A stretch of 64,000 nucleotides of DNA from Actinophytocola sp963727495 (GCA_963727495.1 CAVSGQ010000006.1:248001-312000); one strand, 5' to 3'. Shown: positions 17,680 through 26,012, counted from the stretch's first letter. Notes: a model not told the origin generated them from the sequence alone. Made by a program: numbers and translations.

Positions 17680-19652
17680 CCCCCGATGCGCCAACCTCGA
17701 GATCGGATCAGGCCGAGGGCTCCGCAACCGCACCTCAGGGGAACGTGACGCAGGCCGGCCACGAGTACGTGACCAAACAGGACCTGCCGTCCCCCGACGC
17801 ACCCAACACCTTGAGTTCCGGGGAGGCGGAACGCTGGCGCGGGGTGGCGGCCGAGGAGGCGAACGAGCTCGACGCGCTCGTCGGCACCCGGCTGCAGGCG
17901 CGCTCCCGGCGGCTGCTCGCGTCGCTGGTCCGCCCGCGGCTGGGCACCGCGCTGTTCGCGCTGGCCCTGGTCGTCGGCGAGAACCTGCTGACGCTGGCCG
18001 GGCCGGTGCTGGTCGCGGTGGCGATCGACACCGGCGTCCCGGACGCGATCCGCGGCGACACCGGCGTGCTGGCCGCGTGCGTCGCCGGCTACGTGGCCTG
18101 CGGGCTGGGCTCGGCCGGCCTGCGCTTCGCGTTCCTCAAGGTGTCCGGCCGGTTCGGCCAGGACGTGCTGCTCGACCTGCGCCGGCGCATCTTCGGCCAC
18201 GCGCAGCGGCTGTCGCTGTCCTTCCACGAGAAGTACACCTCCGGCAAGGTGATCTCGCGGCTGACCAGCGACGTCGACTCGCTGCACGACCTGCTCGAGG
18301 ACGGGCTGGACGGGCTGCTGACCGCGGTGCTGTCGGTGGGCGGCATCGCGGTCATGCTGGTGGTGCTGGACCTGCCGCTGGCGCTGCTGGTGCTCGCCGG
18401 GCTGGTCCCGCTGCTGGTCGTGACCGGGTGGTTCTACCGGCGGTCGCGGCAGGCCTACCGGGGCACCCGCGGCGCGATCGCGAAGATCATCGTGCAGTTC
18501 GTGGAGACCATGAACGGCATCCGCGCGGTGCAGGCGTTCCGCCGCGAGCCGCGCAACGAGGCGATCATGGCCGAGCTGAACGACGAGTTCCGCGCGGCGA
18601 ACAAGGACGCGCTCACCGTCGTGGGCACGTTCACCATGACCGTCCGGCTCGTCGGCAACCTCTCGCTGGCGCTGGTGCTCGCCATCGGCGCGGTGCGGGT
18701 GGTCGGCGGCGGGCTGGAGCTCGGCGTGCTGACCGCGTTCATGCTCTACCTGCGCCGGTTCTACGACCCGCTGGACGACCTGGCGATGTTCGCGAACTCC
18801 TACACCGCGGCCATCGCCGCGCTGGAGAAGATCTCCGGGGTGCTGGAGGAGCCGCCGACCGTGGTCGAACCCGCCGAGCCGGTCGCGCTCACCGAGCGGC
18901 ACGGCACCGGCCGCGCGGTGGACTTCGCCGGCGTCGAGTTCCGCTACTCGGCGGACGGCCCGGTGGTGCTGCCGGAGTTCGACCTGGCGATCCCGGCCGG
19001 GCAGACGGTGGCGCTGGTCGGCGCGACCGGCGCGGGCAAGTCGACGGTCGCCAAGCTGGTGGCCCGGTTCTACGACCCGTCGGCCGGCACGGTCGCGCTG
19101 GACGGCGTGGACCTGCGCCGGGTCGCCGACGCCGACCTGCGACGCGCGGTGGTGATGGTGACGCAGGAGAACTTCCTGTTCGCCGGCTCGGTCGCGGACA
19201 ACATCGGGCTCGGCCGGCCGTCCGCGAGCCGGGCGGAGATCGAGGCGGCCGCGGCCGCGGTGGGCGCGCACGAGTTCGTCGCCGGGCTGCCCGCCGGCTA
19301 CGACACCGACGTGCGCAAGCGCGGCGGGCGGCTGTCCGCCGGGCAGCGGCAGATGGTCGCGTTCGCGCGGGCGTTCCTCGCCGACCCGGCCGTGCTGGTG
19401 CTCGACGAGGCGACGTCCAGCCTGGACGTGCCGACCGAGCGGGCGGTGCAGCGCGCGCTCGAGTCGGTGCTCGCCGACCGGACCGCGCTGATCATCGCGC
19501 ACCGGCTGTCGACCGTGCTGATCGCGGACCGGGTGCTGGTGGTCGAGGACGGCCGGATCGTCGAGGACGGCTCGCCGGAGTCGCTGATCGACGGCCCGGC
19601 GGGCGGCCGGTTCGCCGCCCTGCACCGGACCTGGCTGGAGTCCCTCGCCTAG
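17676..19652 (+). CDS. Heterodimeric ABC exporter subunit B
   Basis: A 658-residue partner of subunit A, overlapping its stop by ATGA. It has a long polar N-terminal stretch, six membrane helices, and an ATPase domain with Walker A GATGAGKSTV, a slightly altered signature LSAGQRQM, canonical Walker B VLVLDEATSSLD and H-loop IIAHRLSTV. Combined with subunit A this gives one canonical and one degenerate ATP site. The first 60 residues include PQGNVTQAGHEYVTKQ, which is the second copy of the 43-bp repeat also found in ureB, so this part of the N-terminus looks like inserted sequence rather than transporter. Confidence 0.93.
   Translation: MTPDAPTSRSDQAEGSATAPQGNVTQAGHEYVTKQDLPSPDAPNTLSSGEAERWRGVAAEEANELDALVGTRLQARSRRLLASLVRPRLGTALFALALVVGENLLTLAGPVLVAVAIDTGVPDAIRGDTGVLAACVAGYVACGLGSAGLRFAFLKVSGRFGQDVLLDLRRRIFGHAQRLSLSFHEKYTSGKVISRLTSDVDSLHDLLEDGLDGLLTAVLSVGGIAVMLVVLDLPLALLVLAGLVPLLVVTGWFYRRSRQAYRGTRGAIAKIIVQFVETMNGIRAVQAFRREPRNEAIMAELNDEFRAANKDALTVVGTFTMTVRLVGNLSLALVLAIGAVRVVGGGLELGVLTAFMLYLRRFYDPLDDLAMFANSYTAAIAALEKISGVLEEPPTVVEPAEPVALTERHGTGRAVDFAGVEFRYSADGPVVLPEFDLAIPAGQTVALVGATGAGKSTVAKLVARFYDPSAGTVALDGVDLRRVADADLRRAVVMVTQENFLFAGSVADNIGLGRPSASRAEIEAAAAAVGAHEFVAGLPAGYDTDVRKRGGRLSAGQRQMVAFARAFLADPAVLVLDEATSSLDVPTERAVQRALESVLADRTALIIAHRLSTVLIADRVLVVEDGRIVEDGSPESLIDGPAGGRFAALHRTWLESLA
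17732..17774 (+). repeat. 43-bp dispersed repeat, copy 2 (in ABC subunit B)
   Basis: Starts ACCTCAGGGGAACGTGACGC and contains GGCCGGCCAC, matching the minus strand of 4245-4287 with four substitutions. Here it is translated in frame near the N-terminus of the exporter, in a different frame from the copy in ureB. Both copies lie close to a protein terminus, where an insertion would be tolerated. Confidence 0.7.
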
Positions 19653-19670
19653 CTGTGCCCGGCCACCCCG

Positions 19671-19894
19671 CCGAGCCGACCCCCCACACGGCCGAGCCGA
19701 CCCCTCACATCGCCGAACCGACCCCCCACACGGTCGAGCCGACCCGCCACACCGCCGAACCGACCGCCCGCGTCGCGCCGGCGATGCGTCGTTCGGTGCG
19801 GTCGGCGATGCCACAGGTCGGCTCGACCACGCCACAGGTCGGCTCGACCGCGCCACGGGTCGGCTCGACCGCGCCACGGGTCGAGTCGGCATGG
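19671..19894 (+). repeat. Inverted pair of 21-nt tandem arrays downstream of the ABC exporter
   Basis: Five head-to-tail 21-nt units built on CCGAGCCGACCC fill 19671-19775; after a 35-bp GC-rich spacer, four 21-nt units built on GGTCGGCTCGACC fill 19811-19894 in the opposite sense. The shared core CGAGCCGACC means the two arrays can pair into a large imperfect hairpin. The 380-bp interval from 19653 to 20032 holds no gene I can support: translated, the arrays give only heptads such as AEPTPHT in a frame with no start. A transcription end or mRNA-processing structure is plausible. Confidence 0.7.
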
Positions 19895-20032
19895 CGTGGG
19901 CCGGTTGCCCTTTCGGCCGCCCGGGACGGCCCTTTGGGCTGCATGTGATCCTCGCCCGCGCCACCCGGTGGTGACCTATACCTGATGTCACCACGTTGGT
20001 CTCGCGGCGCGCGGACCGGAGGGAGCGGAGTC

Positions 20033-21376
20033 ATGGTGGACATCCCGGGCGTCGGGCCGGCGCTGGACGAGCTGGGCCGCAGGGCAGGCAAGGAAGCCGC
20101 CGACTGGATCTTCGGTGAGGACGACGACGCGCCACCGCCACCGGCGCCGTCCGGCGGCGGTGGCGGGACCGGCGGGGCCGGTCAGCCGATCATCATCAAC
20201 GTGACCAACACCCTGCAGGGCGGCGACGCGACCGGCGGCGCGGGGGGCGCCGGCGGTGCCGGCGGCACGTCGACCTCGACCGGCACCGGCGGCGCGGGCG
20301 GCACGGCCACGAGCACCGGGACCGGCGGCTCCTCGACCGCCACCGGCTCCGGCGGGGACGCGACCGGCACGGGCACCGCCACCGGCGGCACGGGCACGGG
20401 CGGCACGGGCACCGGCGGCAGCGCGACCGGGGGCAGCGCGACGGGCGGCAGCGCGACCGGCGGGAACGCGGCGGGCGGCAGCGCGACGAGCGGCCACGCG
20501 GGCGGCGGGCACGCGGGCGGCGGGCACGCGGGCGGCGGGTCCGGCGGTCACCGGGGCGGCCACGGCCACTGCGACGGCTACCTGCGCCTCGGCAGCCACG
20601 GGCTCGAGGTGTCGCGCTGGCAGGAACAGCTCGACCAGGTGATGGACGCCGGGCTGGACGTCGACGGCCGGTTCGGGCCGGCGACCCACCACGCGACCGT
20701 GGAGTTCCAGCGGTCGGAGGGCCTGGACCCGGACGGCGTGGTCGGGCCGCGGACCACCGGCGCCATGCAGCGGCACTTCGCGCCGGTCGACGACGAGACC
20801 CCGTACCACCCGGCCACCCACGGCGAGTTCGACCCGGCCCGGCACGGCGCGTACGACCCGGGATGCCACGGCGAGTACCACCCCGAGGTGCACGGCCCGT
20901 ACAACCCGAACACGCACGGGCAGTACCACCCGGAACTGCACGGCGAGTTCCACCCGGGACTGCACGGCCAGTACCACCCCGACTGGCACGGTCCGTTCCA
21001 CCCGGACCTGCACCGCGAGTACCACCCCGGCTGGCACGGGTCGTTCCACCCGCAGGTGCACGGCGAGTACGACCCCGGCACGCACGGGCAGTTCCACCCC
21101 GAGCTGCACGGCCGGTACCACCCCGAGGTGCACCGCGAGTACCACCCGGCGCTGCACGGGCCCTACCACCCCGAGGTGCACGGGGAGTTCCATCCCGAGC
21201 TGCACGGCCGGTTCCACCCGGAGCTGCACGGCCAGTACCACCCGGACCTGCACGGCGAGTACCACCCCGAGCTGCACGGCGAGTTCCGGGTGGAGCTGCA
21301 CGGCGAGTTCGACCCGTCGGTGCACGGCGAGTACGACGAGTCCCGGCACGGCGCGCTGCCGGACCTGACGGCCTGA
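20033..21376 (+). CDS. Peptidoglycan-binding protein with 23 His-rich octapeptide repeats
   Basis: A 447-residue protein of unusual build. Residues 1-35 are a short charged segment (PGVGPALDELGRRAGKEAAD), then PIIINVTNTLQ, then about 125 residues of Gly/Thr/Ser/Ala linker. Residues 183-250 are a PG_binding_1 domain (YLRLGSHGLEVSRWQEQLDQ, DVDGRFGPATHHATVEFQ, DPDGVVGPRTTGAM). Residues 258-441 are 23 tandem octapeptides of consensus [YF]HPELHGE. No signal peptide or membrane helix is visible, although a wall-binding domain implies export. Two cysteines occur (HCDGY, DPGCHGE). ATG 20033 follows GGGAGCGGAG. Metal binding by the His array is a reasonable guess, but I know no characterised homologue. 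Confidence 0.8.
   Translation: MVDIPGVGPALDELGRRAGKEAADWIFGEDDDAPPPPAPSGGGGGTGGAGQPIIINVTNTLQGGDATGGAGGAGGAGGTSTSTGTGGAGGTATSTGTGGSSTATGSGGDATGTGTATGGTGTGGTGTGGSATGGSATGGSATGGNAAGGSATSGHAGGGHAGGGHAGGGSGGHRGGHGHCDGYLRLGSHGLEVSRWQEQLDQVMDAGLDVDGRFGPATHHATVEFQRSEGLDPDGVVGPRTTGAMQRHFAPVDDETPYHPATHGEFDPARHGAYDPGCHGEYHPEVHGPYNPNTHGQYHPELHGEFHPGLHGQYHPDWHGPFHPDLHREYHPGWHGSFHPQVHGEYDPGTHGQFHPELHGRYHPEVHREYHPALHGPYHPEVHGEFHPELHGRFHPELHGQYHPDLHGEYHPELHGEFRVELHGEFDPSVHGEYDESRHGALPDLTA
20804..21355 (+). repeat. 24-nt coding tandem repeat, 23 units
   Basis: Twenty-three uninterrupted 24-nt units encode the octapeptides YHPATHGE, FDPARHGA, YDPGCHGE ... FHPELHGR, FHPELHGQ ... YDESRHGA. The His-Gly pair is kept in 21 units (units 9 and 14 have His-Arg), the aromatic in all 23, and the Pro in 21. 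Third-base differences between units show the array has diverged under protein-level selection rather than by very recent slippage. Confidence 0.92.
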
Positions 21377-21404
21377 ACCGGACGCTGTGGACGTCCACTC
21401 GCGA

Positions 21405-21998
21405 CTACAGCACGATGAACGGCAGGGCCAGCCACCCCAGCACGAGGGCCACCGACGCGCCCAGCGCGACCCAGCGCCAGATGAGCTGGCGGCGCACCAG
21501 CCACAGCGAGGGCAGCAGGCCGCCGGTGACCACCACGTTGGACCCGACGGCCAGCAGCACGTTCGTCTCGGCCAGGGTGGACGCCAGCGTCACCATCGCG
21601 ATCAGCAGCAGGCCGAGGCACGCGGCGGACACGGTCAGCCCGGTCAGCCACGGCACCGGCTCCGGCGGGTGCACCGCCCGGGCGGGCCGCTCGGCCCGCT
21701 CGGGCGGCGGCTCGACCACGGACTCCTCGCCGCTGAGCGGGTCGAGGTAGCCGACGGGCGTGCCCATCGACGCGGCGATCCGGGCGGCGAGCTGCAGGCC
21801 GCGGCGGGTGACGACCGCGCCGGCCGCCTCGCTCGCGTCCTGCTCGCTGCGCGCCACGGCGCTCGCCACCCGGGCCCACTCGTGCAGCGCGTCGGTCAGC
21901 TCGACGCCCAGCGGCAGCCTGCGCGGGTCGACCTCGCGCTCGACCACGCCGTCGTGTCCCACCAGCACCGCACGCTCGCCGTTGGCGCGCAGCTGCAC
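21405..21998 (-). CDS. DUF2537 family membrane protein
   Basis: A 197-residue protein with a soluble N-terminal half (QLRANGERAVLVGHDGVVER, RRLPLGVELTDALHEWARVA, LQLAARIAASMGTPVGYLDP) and four C-terminal hydrophobic segments, ending in ASVALVLGWLALPFIVL. It corresponds to the DUF2537 gene next to the SpoU methyltransferase in mycobacteria (Rv0882/Rv0881). GTG 21998 is preceded by GAGGGGAG at good spacing; the frame stays open upstream but would overlap the methyltransferase gene. Function unknown. It converges with the octapeptide gene, 28 bp apart; that gap contains the palindrome GTGGACGTCCAC (21387-21398). Confidence 0.82.
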   Translation of the reverse strand: MQLRANGERAVLVGHDGVVEREVDPRRLPLGVELTDALHEWARVASAVARSEQDASEAAGAVVTRRGLQLAARIAASMGTPVGYLDPLSGEESVVEPPPERAERPARAVHPPEPVPWLTGLTVSAACLGLLLIAMVTLASTLAETNVLLAVGSNVVVTGGLLPSLWLVRRQLIWRWVALGASVALVLGWLALPFIVL

Positions 21999-22026
21999 CG
22001 CCGCTCCCCTCGCCCGCCGAAAGTCG

Positions 22027-22887
22027 TTATCCAACGAAGCTACCGATCGCTCCACCGAGCGCGTAGAACGCCACGGCCCCCGCGGTCGCCACGTTGAGCG
22101 AGTCGACGTCGCCCGCCATCGGGATCCGCACGGCCGTGTCGGCCGCCGCGATCGCCTCGGCGGTCAGCCCCGGGCCCTCCGAGCCGAGCAGGACCGCGAC
22201 CCGGCCGTCGCCGACCGCGTCGGCGAGCGGGACCGAACCGTCCGACGGCGTCATCGCCAGCACGCGGAAGCCCCTGTCCCGCAACAGCTTCAGCCCACCG
22301 GGCCACGGGGACAGCGTGGTGAACGGGACGCGCAGCACGTGCCCCATCGACACCCGGACGCTGCGCCGGTACAGCGGGTCGCTGCAGCCGGGGCCGAGCA
22401 GCACGCCGTGCACGCCCAGCGCGGCGGCGTTGCGGAACAGCGCGCCCAGGTTCTCGTGGTCGCCGACCCCCTCGAGCACGACGAGCCGTCGCGGCACGCC
22501 GGGATCGGTGCCGAGGACGTCGTCGAGCGGGAGGGCGGGCGGCCGGTCGGCGGTCGCCAGCACGCCGCGGTTCAGGTGGAAGCCGACCACCTCGGCCATC
22601 ACCTCGGCCGACGTCGCGTACACCGGCGCGGCGAGCCCGTCGAGGTCGGCGGCCAGCTCGGCGAGGCGCCGCGGCACGCCCAGGATCGCGCGCACCGGGA
22701 AGCGGGAGGCGAGCATGCGGCGGACCACGATCGCCCCCTCGGCGATCACCAGCCCCTTGCCGCCGGGCCGGTCCGGGCGCCGGTCGGCGGTGGTCAGGGC
22801 GCGAAAGTCGTCGACGCGCTCGTCGTCCGGGTCGCGCACCTCGATCACGGTCGAATGTTCCCACAGGCCCGCGGGCTGCTCCGGCAT
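22027..22887 (-). CDS. SpoU/TrmH-family RNA 2'-O-methyltransferase
   Basis: A 286-residue SPOUT methyltransferase acting on rRNA or tRNA ribose. An N-terminal substrate-binding part (GKGLVIAEGAIVVRRMLASR) precedes the knotted catalytic domain with motif 1 ENLGALFRNAAALG (catalytic Arg), motif 2 VLLGSEGPGLT and motif 3 SLNVATAGAVAFYALGG. It resembles Rv0881. ATG 22887 adds a short lead (MPEQPAGLWEHSTV) before VIEVRDPDD; a GTG at 22848 is an alternative. It is divergent from the GCS2 gene. The exact nucleotide target cannot be told. Confidence 0.9.
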   Translation of the reverse strand: MPEQPAGLWEHSTVIEVRDPDDERVDDFRALTTADRRPDRPGGKGLVIAEGAIVVRRMLASRFPVRAILGVPRRLAELAADLDGLAAPVYATSAEVMAEVVGFHLNRGVLATADRPPALPLDDVLGTDPGVPRRLVVLEGVGDHENLGALFRNAAALGVHGVLLGPGCSDPLYRRSVRVSMGHVLRVPFTTLSPWPGGLKLLRDRGFRVLAMTPSDGSVPLADAVGDGRVAVLLGSEGPGLTAEAIAAADTAVRIPMAGDVDSLNVATAGAVAFYALGGAIGSFVG

Positions 22888-23047
22888 ACCCGCCGGGATG
22901 TTACGGACGCCGCCCGATCATCTCGCACTCCGTAACAACCGCCGCGCGGCAGTGCACCGTTTTGGCGTCTAGCAACCCTTTTGCTCGTATGTCACGGTTG
23001 AACTCCCGCGCACAGGCCGGACCCAGGTCCGGCTGGGGAGGGCCGGT

Positions 23048-24541
23048 ATGGGACAGGATGTAGCGACCGAGACTTTCGACGGCTCGGATCGTCAGCGATA
23101 TCGACACAAAGTCCAACGGTGCCTCGACGCGCTCGCCAGAATGCTCACCCAGGGCGGCTTCTCCACCTCGCCCCCGCACATGGGCCTCGAGGTCGAGCTG
23201 AACCTGGTCGACGACGGCCTGCGGCCGGCGATGACCAACGGCGTGGTGCTGGAGAAGCTGGACGACCCGTCGTTCACCACCGAGCTCGGCCAGCACAACC
23301 TGGAGCTGAACGTGCGGCCCCGGCCGCTGTCCGGCGACCAGGCCAGCGAGCTCGAGGTGGAGCTGCGCGCGTCGCTCGCCGACGCCGACATGAAGGCGCA
23401 GGACGCGGGCGCCCGGCTGGTGATGATCGGCATGCTGCCGACGCTGCGCGAGGAGCACTTCCAGGCCAGGTGGCTGTCCAACAACGCGCGGTACGCGCTG
23501 CTCAACGAGCGCATCTTCGCCGCGCGCGGGGAGGACATGGTGCTGGCCATGGACGGCCCGGCGATCCCCGGGCAGCGCGGCGAGCGCCTGCGCAGCCGCG
23601 CCGACTCGATCCTGCCGGAGGCCGCGTGCACCTCCGCGCAGCTGCACCTGCAGGTGCCGCCGGAGGAGTTCGCGACGCACTGGAACGCCGCGCAGTGCCT
23701 GGCCGGGGTGCAGGTGGCCATCGCGGCGAACTCGCCGTTCCTGCTGCGCAAGGCGCTCTGGCACGAGACCCGGATCCCGCTGTTCCTGCAGGCCACCGAC
23801 ACCCGGCCGGAGGAGCTGAAGAACCAGGGCGTGCGGCCGCGGGTGTGGTTCGGCGAGCGGTGGATCACCTCGATATTCGACCTTTTCGAGGAGAATGTCC
23901 GCTACTTCCCCGGCCTGCTCCCCGAGGTCGACGACGAGGACCCGATCGAGGCGCTCGACGACGGCCGCGCGCCCAAGCTGGCCGAGCTGCGGGTGCACAA
24001 CGGCACGATCTGGCGCTGGAACCGGCCGGTCTACGACGTGGTCGGCGGGGTGCCGCACCTGCGGGTGGAGAACCGGGTGCTGCCGGCCGGGCCGACGGTG
24101 GTGGACCTGGTGGCCAACGCCGCGTTCTTCTACGGCGCGCAGCGCGCGCTCGCGGCGGAGGAACGTCCGGTGTGGACGCAGATGTCGTTCCAGGCCGCGG
24201 AGGAGAACCTCTACGCGGGCGCGCGGCACGCGTTCGACGCGCAGCTGTACTGGCCGGGCATCGGCTGGGTGCCGCCGGACGAGCTGGTGCTGCGCAAGCT
24301 GCTGCCGATGGCGCACGACGGGTTGCGGGACTGCGGTGTGTCCGATGTGGCGCGCGAGCGGTACCTCGGGGTGATCGAGCAGCGCTGCCTCGCCCAGCGC
24401 ACCGGCTCCACCTGGCAGCGCGCGACGGTCGCCCGGCTCGAGCAGGACGGCATGGACCGTGACGCCGCGCTGGTCGGGATGCTGCGGCGGTACATCGAGC
24501 TGGCCGCGACGAACCAGCCGGTGCACACCTGGACGGTGTGA
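23048..24541 (+). CDS. Glutamate-cysteine ligase family protein (GCS2)
   Basis: A 497-residue ATP-grasp-like carboxylate-amine ligase of the GCS2 family. It has the family opening RQRYRHKVQRCLDALARML, the Glu-rich sites MGLEVELNLVDDG and TELGQHNLELNV, ACTSAQLHLQVPPEEF and IWRWNRPVYD. Actinobacteria like this use mycothiol rather than glutathione, so the true substrate pair is uncertain; several such genes remain uncharacterised. ATG 23048 follows GGGAGGGCCGGT. Its promoter lies in the 160 bp shared with the methyltransferase gene, which is visibly more AT-rich than its surroundings. Confidence 0.85.
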   Translation: MGQDVATETFDGSDRQRYRHKVQRCLDALARMLTQGGFSTSPPHMGLEVELNLVDDGLRPAMTNGVVLEKLDDPSFTTELGQHNLELNVRPRPLSGDQASELEVELRASLADADMKAQDAGARLVMIGMLPTLREEHFQARWLSNNARYALLNERIFAARGEDMVLAMDGPAIPGQRGERLRSRADSILPEAACTSAQLHLQVPPEEFATHWNAAQCLAGVQVAIAANSPFLLRKALWHETRIPLFLQATDTRPEELKNQGVRPRVWFGERWITSIFDLFEENVRYFPGLLPEVDDEDPIEALDDGRAPKLAELRVHNGTIWRWNRPVYDVVGGVPHLRVENRVLPAGPTVVDLVANAAFFYGAQRALAAEERPVWTQMSFQAAEENLYAGARHAFDAQLYWPGIGWVPPDELVLRKLLPMAHDGLRDCGVSDVARERYLGVIEQRCLAQRTGSTWQRATVARLEQDGMDRDAALVGMLRRYIELAATNQPVHTWTV

Positions 24542-24563
24542 GGCGACTGTATGCGACCTGGCA

Positions 24564-24576
24564 TATTGTCGCGGTG
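24564..24576 (+). promoter_or_regulatory. Candidate leaderless promoter of the phosphoesterase gene
   Basis: TATTGT at 24564-24569 is a TANNNT -10 box placed so that transcription would begin at about 24576, the first base of the GTG start. No clear -35 is seen 17 bp upstream, and the gene lacks a ribosome-binding site, both common for leaderless actinobacterial genes. Confidence 0.5.
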
Positions 24577-25511
24577 TGCAGACCGACGGGCGCGCCACAT
24601 ACGTGGTCGGCGACGTGCACGGGCATCTGGACGAGCTGCTCGCGTCGCTGGCCGGCGCCGGGCTGGTCGACGGCGATGCGACCTGGTCCGGCGGTGACAC
24701 CCACCTGTGGTTCCTGGGTGACTTCGTGGACCGGGGGCCCGACGGAATCGGCGTGATCGACCTGGTCATGCGGCTGTCGGAGGAGGCCGAGGCGGCCGGT
24801 GGGCGGATCGAGGCGCTGCTCGGCAACCACGAGATCCTGCTGCTCGGCATGCACCGGTTCGGCGACGCCGAGGTGCCCTCGGACTTCGGCCCGCGCAGCT
24901 TCGCGCGCAGCTGGGAGATGAACGGCGGCCAGCCGACGGACCAGGAGGCGGTCACCGACGGTCACATCGAGTGGCTGAGCTCGCGGCCCGCGCTGGCGCT
25001 CGTCGGTGACCACCTGCTCATGCACTCCGACACCCTCGAGTACCTCGTGTGGGGCACCGAGATCGGCGAGATCAACTCCGGCATCCGGGACGTCCTGCGC
25101 TCCGACGACATCGTCGAGTGGTGGGAGGTCTGGCGCAGGCTGACGACCCGGCACGCGTTCCGCGGCCCGCACGGCGGCGAGGTCGCCGCCCAGCTGCTCG
25201 GGGTGCTCGGCGGCACCCAGGTGGTGCACGGCCACAGCGTCATCGCCGACCAGCTCGGCGTGGCCCCCGCACAGATCGAGACGCCCTACGAGTACGCGGA
25301 CGGCCGCGCGCTCGGCGTCGACGGCGGGGTCTTCGTCGGCGGGCCCTGCCTCGTGGTCCGCCTCCCCTTCGGCGGCAAACCGGACGAGGACGCGGACCTC
25401 GAGGCAGACGGGAACACCGACGGGGACGCCGGCGAGAACCTCGGCGGGGACCGCGACCAGGACGCCGGCGAGGACGGCGACGGCGAGGAGACCGGCACCG
25501 GCGAGAAATAG
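24576..25511 (+). CDS. PPP-type metallophosphoesterase with acidic tail
   Basis: A 311-residue calcineurin-fold phosphatase. The two-metal site is complete: GDVHGH, GDFVDRGPDG, GNHEILLLGMH and the later VVHGHSV. This pattern is that of PPP-family serine/threonine phosphatases and Ap4A hydrolases. The C-terminal 45 residues are almost all Asp, Glu, Gly and Thr (DEDADLEADGNTDGDAGEN ...), an acidic tail not needed for the fold. Its GTG lies at the predicted transcription start. It is 93 bp before the signalling island, with a weak hairpin between, and could belong with it functionally (inference only). Confidence 0.88.
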   Translation: MQTDGRATYVVGDVHGHLDELLASLAGAGLVDGDATWSGGDTHLWFLGDFVDRGPDGIGVIDLVMRLSEEAEAAGGRIEALLGNHEILLLGMHRFGDAEVPSDFGPRSFARSWEMNGGQPTDQEAVTDGHIEWLSSRPALALVGDHLLMHSDTLEYLVWGTEIGEINSGIRDVLRSDDIVEWWEVWRRLTTRHAFRGPHGGEVAAQLLGVLGGTQVVHGHSVIADQLGVAPAQIETPYEYADGRALGVDGGVFVGGPCLVVRLPFGGKPDEDADLEADGNTDGDAGENLGGDRDQDAGEDGDGEETGTGEK

Positions 25512-25523
25512 TCCGGCGCACTC

Positions 25524-25539
25524 TGTCGGAAAGCCGACA
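25524..25539. terminator. Short hairpin after the phosphoesterase gene
   Basis: TGTCGG-AAAG-CCGACA forms a 6-bp stem 12 bp after the stop codon, without a T run. It could weakly separate the phosphoesterase from the island operon. Confidence 0.35.
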
Positions 25540-25604
25540 CGTATTCCTCTTCCGCCTCGATACATACGGCGAATGCTCTCCTGACGCCAAACGCGGAGGC
25601 GGCC

Positions 25605-26012
25605 ATGGCCGATGGCTGGCGGAACCGGTACATGGCCCCGTTCTACGCGCTGGCGATCTCCTTCGTACTGGCGCTGTTGCTCGGTTTCACGTTGGACGCG
25701 CCCGCGGAACCGAAAAGGCAAAGCCGGCCCGAACCCGTGGCATCGTCGATCAGGTTCGCGTCCGAGAAGGACGCGTTCCCCGTCGAGTCGGCGATCGTCT
25801 GGTTCGGCGGAAAGCCGCATCCGGTCGCCAGCCTGCCCGAGCTCGAGGGGCTGCGGCCGACCGAGCCCGTCGTCGTGTGCGCGTTGCTGCAGAAGGGATT
25901 CGTCCCGGTCGGCGGGGAGCAGATCGGCGACCCGAGGCACGTGTGCTGGGGCCCGCTCGACGCGGCGAGGCCCGGCGGGGAGATCACCATCCGGATCGAG
26001 GTCGAACGATGA
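25605..26012 (+). CDS. Small membrane-anchored protein, first gene of the island
   Basis: A 135-residue protein with one N-terminal membrane helix (MAPFYALAISFVLALLLGFTL) and a soluble C-terminal part of about 95 residues (PVESAIVWFGGKPHPVASLP, PVVVCALLQKGFVPVGGEQI, HVCWGPLDAARPGGEITIRI). There is no lipobox; topology suggests the soluble part lies outside or inside depending on orientation, with the basic N-terminus favouring outside. I do not recognise the domain. ATG 25605 follows GGAGGC. The stop overlaps the next gene by ATGA, so it is part of a five-gene operon with the VWA, PP2C and kinase genes. Confidence 0.75.
   Translation: MADGWRNRYMAPFYALAISFVLALLLGFTLDAPAEPKRQSRPEPVASSIRFASEKDAFPVESAIVWFGGKPHPVASLPELEGLRPTEPVVVCALLQKGFVPVGGEQIGDPRHVCWGPLDAARPGGEITIRIEVER

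Noticed and set aside
19653..19948. A Pro/Thr heptad-repeat protein encoded by the 21-nt arrays
   Set aside because: The frame has no start of its own and is only a continuation of an antisense-type shadow of the exporter gene; the inverted second array argues for DNA or RNA structure.
20804..21355. A CRISPR array, because of regular repeats
   Set aside because: The 24-nt units are contiguous and coding, with no spacers. No other spaced direct repeats were seen in the window.
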